Shown here piece after piece: positions 14,671 through 22,619 of a DNA stretch of 27,590 nucleotides (position 1 is its first letter; each line of letters opens with the position of its first letter). The notes below the pieces were generated by a model that made no database searches, was not told where the DNA came from, and saw only the letters and a list, made by a program, of their open reading frames with translations. Position numbers and translations under genes: made by a program. Origin of the DNA: Clostridia bacterium (GTDB taxonomy: Bacteria; Bacillota; Clostridia; Oscillospirales; CAG-382); the NCBI GenBank assembly GCA_017501055.1, contig JAFVXP010000069.1:1-27590 (forward strand), read 5' to 3'.

Positions 14671-15690
14671 TTATTCAAACCAGCCTGTGCCGGGATATAC
14701 AACGTTGTCACCGGGTCTGCTTCCGACAGAGGGGAAGAGAATGTCGTGAACGTAGTTGTAGCTTCTAACGTAGGTGTTATCAGCAAGAATGGTTTCGCTT
14801 GCGGTGGAAAGGTATGCACGGTAGCTTACTTCCTTGTCCATTTCATCAGCGGGAATGTTTGTAAAGGTTACGTAGAATACAAAGCTGGAATAATCGGCAT
14901 AAGTATAATCTTCAACTGCGGAATCGATAGTTGCGGTAACCTTCTTTGCACCGGATGTGGTTGCGGTAAGCTCGTTGTTGCCGAGAGCTTCGGTATCGCA
15001 GTAGATGATACCAACGTCGGTGATTTCGTCTTTGGAAATGTCTGCGAGATATGCAGCATCATATCTTGCGCCGATTCTAAGCGCAGGAGTGTTGGTGTTG
15101 ATCTTCGCACCGATGTTGGAAACAGGGTTTGCGGGAGCTTTAACGGTAACGCTGTAGTTTGTAGCGGTGCCGGTCAAAGCGGTAGCCATATCGGTTGCAT
15201 CGTATGCAACGAGGTTTGCAACGGAAACGGTGAGGTTTCTTCCCGATGCTGCAGCAGAAACGGTGAAGGGGAGAGAGAAGGAAAGGGTATCGCCGTTGCT
15301 GATAGCAGAATTGGAAACAGCCGAACCGGTGTAACCGGTGTCCTTAGGCATAACAAAGCAGTAGATGCTGCCGTCGCTGAAGGAGAAGAGGTGTTCCCAG
15401 CTCATATCGGAAGGGGTGGTGATGAAACGGGAAGAGTCGGTGGATTCGCCCTGATCGTAGATGGGTTCAAGATAGTCGCTGTTGTAGGTAAGGTCAAATT
15501 CGACGGCAGCAAGGTTTTTACCTGCGGTAACACCGTTAACGGTAACGATGATGTCGATTCTGTCGCCTGCGGTTACGGAAGCAAGGTCGCTTCCAACGCT
15601 GATAGAGAAGCTTGAAGCCGCAGAAACGGGAACTATTGCCATAACAGCAAGAAGCGCCGCAACGAGCAACACGGAAAGAAGTTTCTTCAT
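14671..15690 (-). CDS. Secreted protein with cohesin-like domain and unassigned C-terminal module
   Basis: The 339-residue protein has a classic signal peptide: MKKLL, a hydrophobic core and cleavage after PVSA (residue 24). Residues 26-165 look like a cohesin-fold beta-sandwich, with VTAGDRIDIIVTVNGV and AAVEFDLTYNSDYLEPI. Cohesin-fold domains bind dockerins in cellulosomes, but are also used generally by Clostridia surface proteins. Residues about 190-339 form a second module beginning GAKINTNTPALRIGARYD and ending SYRAYLSTASETIL and VRSYNYV. I remember similar modules from secreted Clostridia proteins but cannot name a family. No sorting signal, dockerin or transmembrane anchor is present. 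The start at 15690 is chosen for GGAGG nine bases upstream and because a longer reading frame would begin inside the promoter. Confidence 0.85.
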   Translation of the reverse strand: MKKLLSVLLVAALLAVMAIVPVSAASSFSISVGSDLASVTAGDRIDIIVTVNGVTAGKNLAAVEFDLTYNSDYLEPIYDQGESTDSSRFITTPSDMSWEHLFSFSDGSIYCFVMPKDTGYTGSAVSNSAISNGDTLSFSLPFTVSAAASGRNLTVSVANLVAYDATDMATALTGTATNYSVTVKAPANPVSNIGAKINTNTPALRIGARYDAAYLADISKDEITDVGIIYCDTEALGNNELTATTSGAKKVTATIDSAVEDYTYADYSSFVFYVTFTNIPADEMDKEVSYRAYLSTASETILADNTYVRSYNYVHDILFPSVGSRPGDNVVYPGTGWFE

Positions 15691-15733
15691 AATAATATCC
15701 TCCAAATTAATTTTCAAAAACATATGCACAATA

Positions 15734-15762
15734 ATCATACCATGATATCCCCTCGGTGTCAA
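15734..15762 (-). promoter_or_regulatory. Sigma-A promoter of the secreted cohesin-like protein gene
   Basis: On the minus strand, TTGACA (15762-15757), a 17-base spacer and TATGAT (15739-15734), about 45 bases before the start codon. It fixes the start downstream of 15734. Confidence 0.85.
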
Positions 15763-15864
15763 CAGTTTTTTGGGTAAATATTGTGGAAAATGATATATTT
15801 TTAGTCTTATTATGAAATATATTTAGTTGAATTGTGCATTTTGACGAAGAGTAAACAAAAAAAC

Positions 15865-15894
15865 AAAAGCGAAGCAGAACAATGCTCCGCTTTT
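15865..15894 (-). terminator. Terminator of tmcAL
   Basis: AAAAGCG-A-AGCA (15865-15876) pairs with TGCT-C-CGCTTTT (15883-15894) with one mismatch. Read on the minus strand it is followed by a T-rich run. It lies 15 bases after the tmcAL stop. Confidence 0.75.
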
Positions 15895-15909
15895 GCGGAA
15901 AAACGTTGA

Positions 15910-17067
15910 TTATTTAGTAATTGCAGGGGTTTTGCCCTCGTCGGAAGGTGTTGGAACGGGGGAGGAAAGCGAAACGACGTCCTCGATTTTTTTCGAAAAC
16001 AGGAAAGCTTCTTTCGTCATATTGCCAAGCGACAGCGCATGAACGGGTTTTGTTATAATATCAATGCTTTTTTCGTTTTTTACGGCTTTTAAGATCTCTC
16101 TGCCCTTGCCGTTTGCGGCAAGGACCTGGGTATAGCACGGGTCTTGCTTCATTCTGTCGGTGGTTATTCCGAAAACCAAAGCAATAACGGCACGGCGGAC
16201 TCTTGCCGAGGTATAGATCTTGTCGGTACAAGCGGCGACCAACGCATCGAACGAAGAGACCTTGACACAAGCCGAAAGGATCTTTTGTATTAACCCTTCG
16301 GGAGAGGAATAGATATTTTGCGGAACCTTACCCTCGTGTGCGATATTCCTTAAAGTTCCGATAAAGAAGGAATCGAGCTTCGACATATCTCTCGGAAAAT
16401 CGGACAGATACACGCTTTCAAAGACCTCTCTGCTCTTTTCGGGAATAAGGGAAAGCATCTTTTCTCCGTCATTGGTTGCTCGAATTGCGGAGGAAGAGCT
16501 AAAGCCTTGCTCTCTTCGAACGGCAAAAGGCTTTGTTTTTCTGCCCGAAAGCGAGGAAATGTATTCGTTTGCAAGGATATTGTTCGGTTTTTTTACCGCT
16601 TTTGCGTATTCTTCACCGAGAAACTCGGATATTGCCGATGAAAAAGCGTTCGGATAGGAAATGTTTTTGTTTTCTGCGATAATACGGGAAACAGCTTCGG
16701 AAAACTCTTTTTTCGACGCAATTTCACGGATCTTCATCAAGGTTTCGATATCGTCTTCTGCGCCGAAGGCAAGATAATCACTGCCGATAGCTTCTGCTAT
16801 AAACACGCCTGCTCTTGCAAAATCCGATGCCGATGCACAGCAATAGGGAAGAGGAAGCTCGAGAACAAGGTCTGCACCGCAATTAAGTGCTGCTGTTGCA
16901 CGGATATACTTGTCGGAAACGGCAAAAGTACCCCTTTGCACGACGTTTCCGCTCATAATGCATACAACTTTGTCAAACTCTTTTTTAAGCTGTTGTATCT
17001 GGTATTCGTGGCCGTAATGAAACGGGTTGTATTCACATATAACCGAAACGAAAGGTTGTGTGTCCAT
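15910..17067 (-). CDS. tmcAL: tRNA(Met) cytidine acetate ligase
   Basis: TmcAL (formerly YlbM) forms N4-acetylcytidine at the wobble position of elongator tRNA-Met, activating acetate with ATP to acetyl-AMP. The 385-residue protein starts with VICEYNPFHYGHEYQ, including the HxGH nucleotidyltransferase motif (17-20). It follows with MSGNVVQRG and ELPLPYCCASASDFARAGV, and has the SSSSAIR segment near residue 212 that resembles the ISSTxIR motif. All are diagnostic of the family. It is divergent from ackA, which makes acetyl phosphate from or to acetate; both enzymes use acetate, and their promoters overlap. ATG 17067 lacks a strong ribosome binding site. Confidence 0.93.
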   Translation of the reverse strand: MDTQPFVSVICEYNPFHYGHEYQIQQLKKEFDKVVCIMSGNVVQRGTFAVSDKYIRATAALNCGADLVLELPLPYCCASASDFARAGVFIAEAIGSDYLAFGAEDDIETLMKIREIASKKEFSEAVSRIIAENKNISYPNAFSSAISEFLGEEYAKAVKKPNNILANEYISSLSGRKTKPFAVRREQGFSSSSAIRATNDGEKMLSLIPEKSREVFESVYLSDFPRDMSKLDSFFIGTLRNIAHEGKVPQNIYSSPEGLIQKILSACVKVSSFDALVAACTDKIYTSARVRRAVIALVFGITTDRMKQDPCYTQVLAANGKGREILKAVKNEKSIDIITKPVHALSLGNMTKEAFLFSKKIEDVVSLSSPVPTPSDEGKTPAITK

Positions 17068-17081
17068 TTCCGAAAAATCCC

Positions 17082-17110
17082 TTGCAATTATAGAATAAAG
17101 GTAGTATAAT
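17082..17110 (+). promoter_or_regulatory. Sigma-A promoter of ackA
   Basis: TTGCAA (17082-17087), 17-base spacer, TATAAT (17105-17110), about 33 bases before the ackA start. Confidence 0.8.
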
Positions 17111-17131
17111 GTAAAAAAAAATAAAAGTCAA
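17103..17131 (-). promoter_or_regulatory. Sigma-A promoter of tmcAL, overlapping that of ackA
   Basis: On the minus strand, TTGACT (17131-17126), 17-base spacer, TATACT (17108-17103). Its -10 shares four bases with the ackA -10, so the two polymerases would compete for one melted region. Confidence 0.65.
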
Positions 17132-17142
17132 GTGAGGTAACT

Positions 17143-18330
17143 ATGTATATTCTCGTTGTAAACGCAGGCAGCTCTTCCTTGAAGTATCAGCTTTTCGATA
17201 TGGATACTCAGGAGGTTGCCGCAAAAGGTAATTGCGACCGTATCGGTATTGACGGTAAATTGACCCACACCGCCGCAGGCAAGGATAAGATCCAAAAGGA
17301 TATTTCCATGCCTACCCATTCCCAGGCTGTTTCTGTTTTGATCGATACTCTTACCGATAAGGAATACGGCTGTATTTCTTCTATGTCCGAAATTTCCGCT
17401 GTCGGCCACCGTATCGTCCACGGCGGTCCTTGGCTTATAAAGAGCGTTCGTGTTGATGACGAGGTTCTTGCAGACCTTGAAAAATGCCGTGACCTCGCTC
17501 CTCTCCATACCGTACCCCACCTTCTCGGTATCAAAGGCTGTATGGAGGTTATGCCCGAAACACCTCAGGTTCTCGTTATGGACACCGCTTTCCACCAGAC
17601 CATGCCCCCCGAAGCATACACCTATCCCATTCCTCATGAACTTGCAGAAAAATATAAGATCCGCCGTTACGGCTTCCACGGTACTTCCCACCGTTACGTT
17701 TCCGGCAAGGCTATCGAATATCTCGGCAACCCCAATGCAAAGATCGTAACCTGCCACCTCGGCAACGGCAGCTCGATAAGCGCTGTTGACGGCGGTAAAT
17801 GTGTCGATACCTCTATGGGCTTCACCCCTCTCGAAGGTGTTATCATGGGCTCCCGTTGCGGCGCTGTTGACCCTGCTATCATTCCCTTCCTTATGGAAAA
17901 GGAAAACATTCCCGTTAGCGAAATGGGTAATTGGATGAACAAGAAATGCGGTTTCTTGGGCGTTTCGGGAGTTTCGAGCGACCTTCGTGAGATCGAAGCC
18001 GCAATCAATGAAGGCAACGAACGTGCAACGCTTGCATTCAATGTTCTTGCATATCAGATAAAGAAATATATCGGATCCTATACCGCAGCGATGAACGGTC
18101 TTGACTGTATCGTATTCACGGCAGGTATCGGCGAAAACAACAGCGATATCCGCCGTCTCGCTCTTGAAAATATGTCCTTCTACGGTATCGAGCTTGATGA
18201 AGAAAAGAATCGTCAGAGAGATGTTGTTGAGATCAGCACCGAAAATTCCCGTGTTAAGGTTCTTGTAATTCCCACCAACGAAGAGCTCGTTATTGCGTCC
18301 GATACGATGAAGATCGTTTCCGAATCGTAA
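17143..18330 (+). CDS. ackA: Acetate kinase
   Basis: AckA converts acetyl phosphate and ADP to acetate and ATP, the energy-yielding end of acetate fermentation in anaerobes. The 395-residue protein has NAGSSSLKY (8-16), GHRIVHGG with the substrate arginine, DTAFHQTMP with the catalytic Asp, FHGTSHRYV, HLGNGSSISA and FTAGIGENN, all in order and with a full C-terminus. Its codons favour C-ending forms more than the neighbouring genes, as expected for high expression. The usual partner pta is not adjacent. radC begins 3 bases after the stop, and the promoter overlaps that of divergent tmcAL. Confidence 0.98.
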   Translation: MYILVVNAGSSSLKYQLFDMDTQEVAAKGNCDRIGIDGKLTHTAAGKDKIQKDISMPTHSQAVSVLIDTLTDKEYGCISSMSEISAVGHRIVHGGPWLIKSVRVDDEVLADLEKCRDLAPLHTVPHLLGIKGCMEVMPETPQVLVMDTAFHQTMPPEAYTYPIPHELAEKYKIRRYGFHGTSHRYVSGKAIEYLGNPNAKIVTCHLGNGSSISAVDGGKCVDTSMGFTPLEGVIMGSRCGAVDPAIIPFLMEKENIPVSEMGNWMNKKCGFLGVSGVSSDLREIEAAINEGNERATLAFNVLAYQIKKYIGSYTAAMNGLDCIVFTAGIGENNSDIRRLALENMSFYGIELDEEKNRQRDVVEISTENSRVKVLVIPTNEELVIASDTMKIVSES

Positions 18331-18333
18331 AAA

Positions 18334-19023
18334 ATGTCTTCTTCCGATAAGAAATTCAAAGAAAATAAATATCCGCATCAAGGTCATCGTCAAAGAATGA
18401 GAATGCGTTTTGAAAACGAACATGAAACGATGACCGACGTGGATATTGTCGAAATGCTTTTGTATTATGCCGTTCCCCGTGCCGATACGAGAAAACAGGC
18501 GCAGGCGCTTGTTGACGTATTCGGCTCGCTTGAAGGCATAATCGCCGCCGATTTCGGCGAAATTTCAAAAATATCGGGCTTGAAGGACAGTGCCGAAACA
18601 CTTTTTTCACTGCTTCGTGAAGCTATAAAGCGAAGCGGTGTTAAATCTGCATCGCATAGCGTTCTCGAGCCCGAAAAGCTCAAAAAATATCTTGTCGGTC
18701 TTTATAAAGGTGCGTCTGCCGAAACGGTCTACGCACTTTATTTCTCTGCCGACGGTGAATTGGTTGGAAAACAGCTTGTCTTCAGAGGCGACGTAAGCTC
18801 TGCAAGGTTTTCGTTAAGAACGATAACCGAGGGTGTTATCCGTGCAGGCGGAAATTCCGTTGTGCTTGCACATAACCACCCAAGCGGTTCGCTCGTTCCC
18901 TCGGGTGACGACCTTATAACCACAAAACGTATTGCGGCACACCTTGCCGCAAACGATATAACCCTTATCGAGCATTATATCGTCGGCAACGACGATTGTG
19001 CCGGTATTTTAAAAGTCAACTGA
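18334..19023 (+). CDS. radC: RadC family protein (JAB/MPN metalloprotease-like domain)
   Basis: The 229-residue protein has an N-terminal helix-hairpin-helix-like part (GHRQRMRMRF ... GSLEGIIAADFGEISKISGL). A C-terminal MPN/JAB domain contains AHNHPSGSLVPSGDD, the His-x-His plus Asp metal ligands, then ALYFSADGEL-type strands and HYIVG. RadC was named for DNA repair, but that role is doubtful. It starts with ATG 3 bases after the ackA stop, and I see no Shine-Dalgarno sequence ahead of it, so translation must rely on coupling or re-initiation after ackA. The next gene follows 12 bases later with a good ribosome binding site. Confidence 0.93.
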   Translation: MSSSDKKFKENKYPHQGHRQRMRMRFENEHETMTDVDIVEMLLYYAVPRADTRKQAQALVDVFGSLEGIIAADFGEISKISGLKDSAETLFSLLREAIKRSGVKSASHSVLEPEKLKKYLVGLYKGASAETVYALYFSADGELVGKQLVFRGDVSSARFSLRTITEGVIRAGGNSVVLAHNHPSGSLVPSGDDLITTKRIAAHLAANDITLIEHYIVGNDDCAGILKVN

Positions 19024-19035
19024 GAGGAGTAAATT

Positions 19036-21201
19036 ATGAAATTCAAACGGCTCTTATCACTGTTCCTTGCGCTTGTAACCGTTCTTGCGGTTATGTCTTC
19101 CGCTGTACTGAGCGTAAGTGCAAAAGGATTAACTTTGAGTGAATTGCGCGAGAAATTCCCTCACGGTAAATATTGGAACGGCGGCGACCCCGATTCATAT
19201 ACTTCAACCCCCTGCTATAACCACGATAAATGTAACTGGTTTATGAACTATTCGTTGCAATGTGCAGGCTACGGCGATAAATTGGGCTATGACGCAACAG
19301 GCTATAACCCCAGAGAAAATCGCAACGGTTGGATGAAATATACGACTCTTACCGCAGTTGATAACCTCAAACCCGGTGACATTGTTCGCTATCTTAACGA
19401 TCAGCATACGTTCTACGTTACCGGTGTAAACGGAGAAACTATCACGTATACCGATTGCAATGCGGGAAACACCTGTATTATCCGCTGGGACTCGACTATC
19501 ACAAAGACCGAACTGAAAAAGACCTTCACGTCTGTTCAAGCTGCACCCTTTTCGATCTTGAAGGGAGAAGTGGCGTGTGATTGTTCTTACTCATACGTCG
19601 GCGAATATAATTGTACTGTTCCCGAAGGATACTATCTTAAAATATTCAATTCTCCCAGTACCGACAGCAATGAGATCGGACAGATCTTCCCCGGTGATAC
19701 CGTTGCCGTAACAAAGGGCGACGGCACTTGGGCACACATTGAATACAGAGGAATCTCCGGTTATGCAACCTTGTCTTATTTGGAACCTACCGTCAAACGT
19801 GACACGAAAATAAAATTGTGGTTCTCGAATTCCCAAATGGGCGAAACCGCAGAATATATCTCTCCCGGCGAAACGATGTATCTTTGCTATAAGATATACG
19901 ATGATCTCACCGGCGAAAGATACGACAACTATACAACTATTGATTACAACGTAAAAGTAACGTTCTATACTCCTTATAATACCGACGGATACGTCTACGA
20001 TTTCGATTACGACAACAACTGGATATCCTTACAAAGCTACCGTACAGGCATTTACGAAGGAAAATTGGAATTCACGTCGGATCAAGCCGATACGATAACG
20101 CTTGAAGTGGCGATAAACCTAATCGACGGCGTAACCATAATCAAGCAACCGCAAAACGTTGCCGTTCAAAGCGGAAAGACCGCAAAGGTAACCGTTGATG
20201 CGATAGGCGAGGGACTTAGGTATAAATGGTACGTCAAGAATAAAGGCGCAAGCAAGTTTAGCCTTTCCTCTGCATATACGGGCAATTCCTATTCCGCACC
20301 GATGGATGCCGACAGAGTCGGAAGACAGGTCTATTGCATTATCACCGATAAATACGGTAAATCCGTAAAGACGAATACCGTAACTCTCGGTATGGCTGCA
20401 AAGATAACCAAACAGCCCCAAAGCGTTTCCGTACAAAGCGGAAAAACGGCAAAAGTCACCGTAACGGCTTCCGGCGAAGGAAAAACCTATAAATGGTACT
20501 TCAAGGATAAGGGAGCAAGTAAATTCACCTTGACCGATTCCTACAAGAGCAATACCTATGACGTAACGATGAATTCAACCCGTGCAGGACGTCAGGTTTA
20601 TTGCGTTGTTACCGATAAATACGGCAATTCCGTAAAGAGCAATACCGTAACTCTCGGAATGGCGGCGAAGATAACCAAACAACCGACAACAGTTTCCGTA
20701 CAAAGCGGAAAAACGGCAAAAGTCACCGTTTCGGCATCGGGCGAAGGCTTGAAATATCAATGGTACTTCAAGAATAAAGGTGACAGTAAGTTCACGCTTA
20801 CCAACAGCTATAAGTCGAATACCTATTCTGTCGAGATGAACGGCGATAGAGCAGGCAGACAGGTTTATTGCGTAATTACCGATAAATACGGCAACAGCGT
20901 TAAGACAAACACCGTAACGCTCGGTATGGCAGTTAAGATCACCAAACAGCCTACAAGCGTCACTGTTGCAAACGGATCAACGGCAAAGGTAACCGTTTCG
21001 GCATCGGGCGAGGGCAGAACCTATAAATGGTACGTAAAGAATAAGGGCGAAACAAAATTCACCCTTACAACTTCCTTCACGGGCAGTTCATACTATATAA
21101 CCATGAATAACGCACGTGCAGGCAGACAGGTATACTGCATCATCACCGATAAATACGGCAATAAGGTCAAGACCAATACCGTTACGTTGAACAAGAGATA
21201 A
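19036..21201 (+). CDS. Secreted multidomain protein: papain-like domain, SH3, four Ig-like repeats
   Basis: The 721-residue protein has a signal peptide cleaved after VSA (residue 29). Residues 30-175 look like a papain-fold cysteine hydrolase related to NlpC/P60 or CHAP amidases: LQCAGYG (candidate nucleophile Cys76), LKPGDIVRY, QHTFYV (His124) and TYTDCN (Asp140/Asn142). Residues about 190-255 resemble a bacterial SH3 domain (YLKIFNSPSTDSNEIGQIFPGD ... GYATLSYLEP). An unassigned beta-rich region spans 258-367. Four Ig-like repeats of 89 residues then run to the end. No LPxTG signal, dockerin or transmembrane anchor is visible. It may bind or cleave peptidoglycan or host glycans, but activity is unproven. 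GAGAGGAGT precedes the ATG, which lies 12 bases after radC, so it probably shares the ackA-radC transcript. Confidence 0.88.
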   Translation: MKFKRLLSLFLALVTVLAVMSSAVLSVSAKGLTLSELREKFPHGKYWNGGDPDSYTSTPCYNHDKCNWFMNYSLQCAGYGDKLGYDATGYNPRENRNGWMKYTTLTAVDNLKPGDIVRYLNDQHTFYVTGVNGETITYTDCNAGNTCIIRWDSTITKTELKKTFTSVQAAPFSILKGEVACDCSYSYVGEYNCTVPEGYYLKIFNSPSTDSNEIGQIFPGDTVAVTKGDGTWAHIEYRGISGYATLSYLEPTVKRDTKIKLWFSNSQMGETAEYISPGETMYLCYKIYDDLTGERYDNYTTIDYNVKVTFYTPYNTDGYVYDFDYDNNWISLQSYRTGIYEGKLEFTSDQADTITLEVAINLIDGVTIIKQPQNVAVQSGKTAKVTVDAIGEGLRYKWYVKNKGASKFSLSSAYTGNSYSAPMDADRVGRQVYCIITDKYGKSVKTNTVTLGMAAKITKQPQSVSVQSGKTAKVTVTASGEGKTYKWYFKDKGASKFTLTDSYKSNTYDVTMNSTRAGRQVYCVVTDKYGNSVKSNTVTLGMAAKITKQPTTVSVQSGKTAKVTVSASGEGLKYQWYFKNKGDSKFTLTNSYKSNTYSVEMNGDRAGRQVYCVITDKYGNSVKTNTVTLGMAVKITKQPTSVTVANGSTAKVTVSASGEGRTYKWYVKNKGETKFTLTTSFTGSSYYITMNNARAGRQVYCIITDKYGNKVKTNTVTLNKR
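20137..21198 (+). repeat. Four tandem 267-bp coding repeats (Ig-like domains)
   Basis: Units begin at 20137, 20404, 20671 and 20938, each 267 bases (89 codons); the last ends six bases earlier. Each unit starts near ITKQP and contains KVTV, YKWY, GRQVYC, TDKYGNSVK and TVTLG. Nucleotide identity is high between units 2 and 3, with many synonymous differences. This points to older duplication followed by drift, with possible ongoing recombination. Confidence 0.92.
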
Positions 21202-21206
21202 AAACG

Positions 21207-21236
21207 AAAGAGAGGCTTTTACCGCCTCTCTTTTTT
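21207..21236 (+). terminator. Terminator after the ackA-radC-secreted protein unit
   Basis: AAAGAGAGGC (21207-21216), loop TTTTACC, GCCTCTCTTT (21224-21233) and further T. Confidence 0.92.
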
Positions 21237-21238
21237 CA

Positions 21239-21267
21239 TTGACAATATATTGAACGCAGAGTATAAT
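21239..21267 (+). promoter_or_regulatory. Perfect consensus sigma-A promoter of the LRR-Ig protein gene
   Basis: TTGACA (21239-21244), 17-base spacer, TATAAT (21262-21267). The -35 begins right behind the preceding terminator T run, and the start codon lies 24 bases after the -10. Confidence 0.92.
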
Positions 21268-21290
21268 TTTAATATAAGGAGGGATTGATT

Positions 21291-22565
21291 ATGAAACGTG
21301 CTGTTTCCTTAATGCTTGCATTCATTATGCTTTTTGCAGTAATACCCATAACGGTCTTTGCGATAGATACAAACGGCTTGGTTTATGAAATAAGCCCCGA
21401 CGGAACCTATTATACCGTTACCGACTATAACGGAACAGAAACCGAGGTCATGATCCCTTCGACGTATAAAGATTTACCTGTCAAAGAGATCGGCAAAAAC
21501 GCTTTTAGGGACAGTCATAATATAACAAGCGTTGAAATTCCCGACAGTATAACAGCAATAGGCTCTTTTGCGTTTCAGGATTGTTGGAGCTTAAGTTCAA
21601 TTAATATTCCCAAAAGCGTTACAAGCATGGGTGCGGCGGTGTTCGCCTTTTGCTATGATCTGACGAGAATAAACTGCGAGGCGGAAGAAAAACCGTCGGG
21701 ATGGGACGATGAATGGAATGCGGATTACTATATGACGGTCAATTGGGGTTATAATTCCTTGAAAATCGTTGAACAGTCGGGCCCGATCACCGTAAATGCA
21801 GGAAAGACCGCAACAGCAAAGATAACTGCTGTCGGCGTGGGATTAACTTATAAATGGTACGTTAAAAATCGAAACAGCAGCGGATTTTTCCTTTCCGAAT
21901 CCTGCTTTGATAACGATTATTCAATCGTGATGAATTCCGACCGTGCAGGCAGACAGGTCTATTGTGTTGTAACCGATAAATACGGAAGATCAGTTCAGTC
22001 AAAGACATTCACGTTTTATATGTTCGAAACCGTAATAGACCAACCGTCCATCGTTACGGCGCACAGCGGAGAACAAGTGAGAGTTGCGGTCACGGTACAA
22101 CCCGATGCAAGAACCACTTATAAATGGTATTTCAAGGATAAGGGCGCAAAGGAATTCAGATATACACCGTCCTTTACGGGTAATTCCTATTACGTAACGA
22201 TGAACGCCGAAAGAGCTTCCCGTCAGGTCTATTGCATAACGACCGACGCATACGGCAATTCGGTCAAGTCAAAAACCGTAACGCTCGGTATGTCGGTCAA
22301 GATTAAAGAACAGCCGACAAGCGTGAAGGTTGCAAACGGAAAACAAGCAAAAGTCACCGTTTCCGCTTCCGGAGAGGGAAAGACTTATAAATGGTATTAT
22401 AAAAATAAAGGCGACAGTAAATTCACCTTGACGAATTCCTTTACGGGCAGTTCCTATTACGTAACAATGACCAACGCACGTGCGGGCAGACAGATCTATT
22501 GCGTAATAACCGACAAATACGGTAATTCTGTTAAAACAGACACGGTAACCTTGAATAAAAAATAA
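21291..22565 (+). CDS. Secreted protein: BspA-type leucine-rich repeats plus three Ig-like repeats
   Basis: The 424-residue protein has a signal peptide with cleavage after VFA (residue 24). Residues about 30-130 are BspA/LRR_5-type repeats: VKEIGKNAFRDSHNITSVEIPDSITAIGSFAFQDCWSLSSINIPKSV and onward. Three Ig-like repeats (about 160-424) share YKWY, RQVYC, TDKYG and TVTL with the preceding secreted protein; the last ends in TVTLNK, as that one does. BspA-type repeats mediate adhesion or glycan binding in gut and oral bacteria. No anchor is visible. The start is ATG 21291, with AAGGAGGG seven bases ahead; a TTG two codons earlier is inside the spacing and is rejected. The protein has its own consensus promoter and terminator. 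Confidence 0.9.
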   Translation: MKRAVSLMLAFIMLFAVIPITVFAIDTNGLVYEISPDGTYYTVTDYNGTETEVMIPSTYKDLPVKEIGKNAFRDSHNITSVEIPDSITAIGSFAFQDCWSLSSINIPKSVTSMGAAVFAFCYDLTRINCEAEEKPSGWDDEWNADYYMTVNWGYNSLKIVEQSGPITVNAGKTATAKITAVGVGLTYKWYVKNRNSSGFFLSESCFDNDYSIVMNSDRAGRQVYCVVTDKYGRSVQSKTFTFYMFETVIDQPSIVTAHSGEQVRVAVTVQPDARTTYKWYFKDKGAKEFRYTPSFTGNSYYVTMNAERASRQVYCITTDAYGNSVKSKTVTLGMSVKIKEQPTSVKVANGKQAKVTVSASGEGKTYKWYYKNKGDSKFTLTNSFTGSSYYVTMTNARAGRQIYCVITDKYGNSVKTDTVTLNKK

Positions 22566-22573
22566 ACGAACGC

Positions 22574-22602
22574 AAAAAGGGCATCAAACGATGCCCTTTT
22601 TT
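22574..22602 (+). terminator. Terminator of the LRR-Ig protein gene
   Basis: AAAAAGGGCATC (22574-22585), loop AAAC, GATGCCCTTTTT (22590-22601). Confidence 0.93.
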
Positions 22603-22619
22603 GTATTGAAAACACAACC

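Noticed and set aside
14599..15615. A 338-codon Gly/Cys/Val-rich plus-strand frame opposite the secreted cohesin-like gene
   Set aside because: Composition is that of a shadow frame; the minus-strand gene has a signal peptide, promoter and ribosome binding site.
15688..15762. Upstream start for the secreted cohesin-like protein at 15762
   Set aside because: It lies inside the -35 box, has no ribosome binding site and would bury the signal peptide; ATG 15690 has GGAGG.
17128..18423. A 431-codon open frame on the minus strand opposite ackA
   Set aside because: It mirrors the codon structure of ackA, has no ribosome binding site or family motif, and ackA has full conserved motifs.
21285..21293. 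TTG at 21285 as start of the LRR-Ig protein
   Set aside because: It is only two bases from AAGGAGGG; ATG 21291 has correct spacing and starts the signal peptide.
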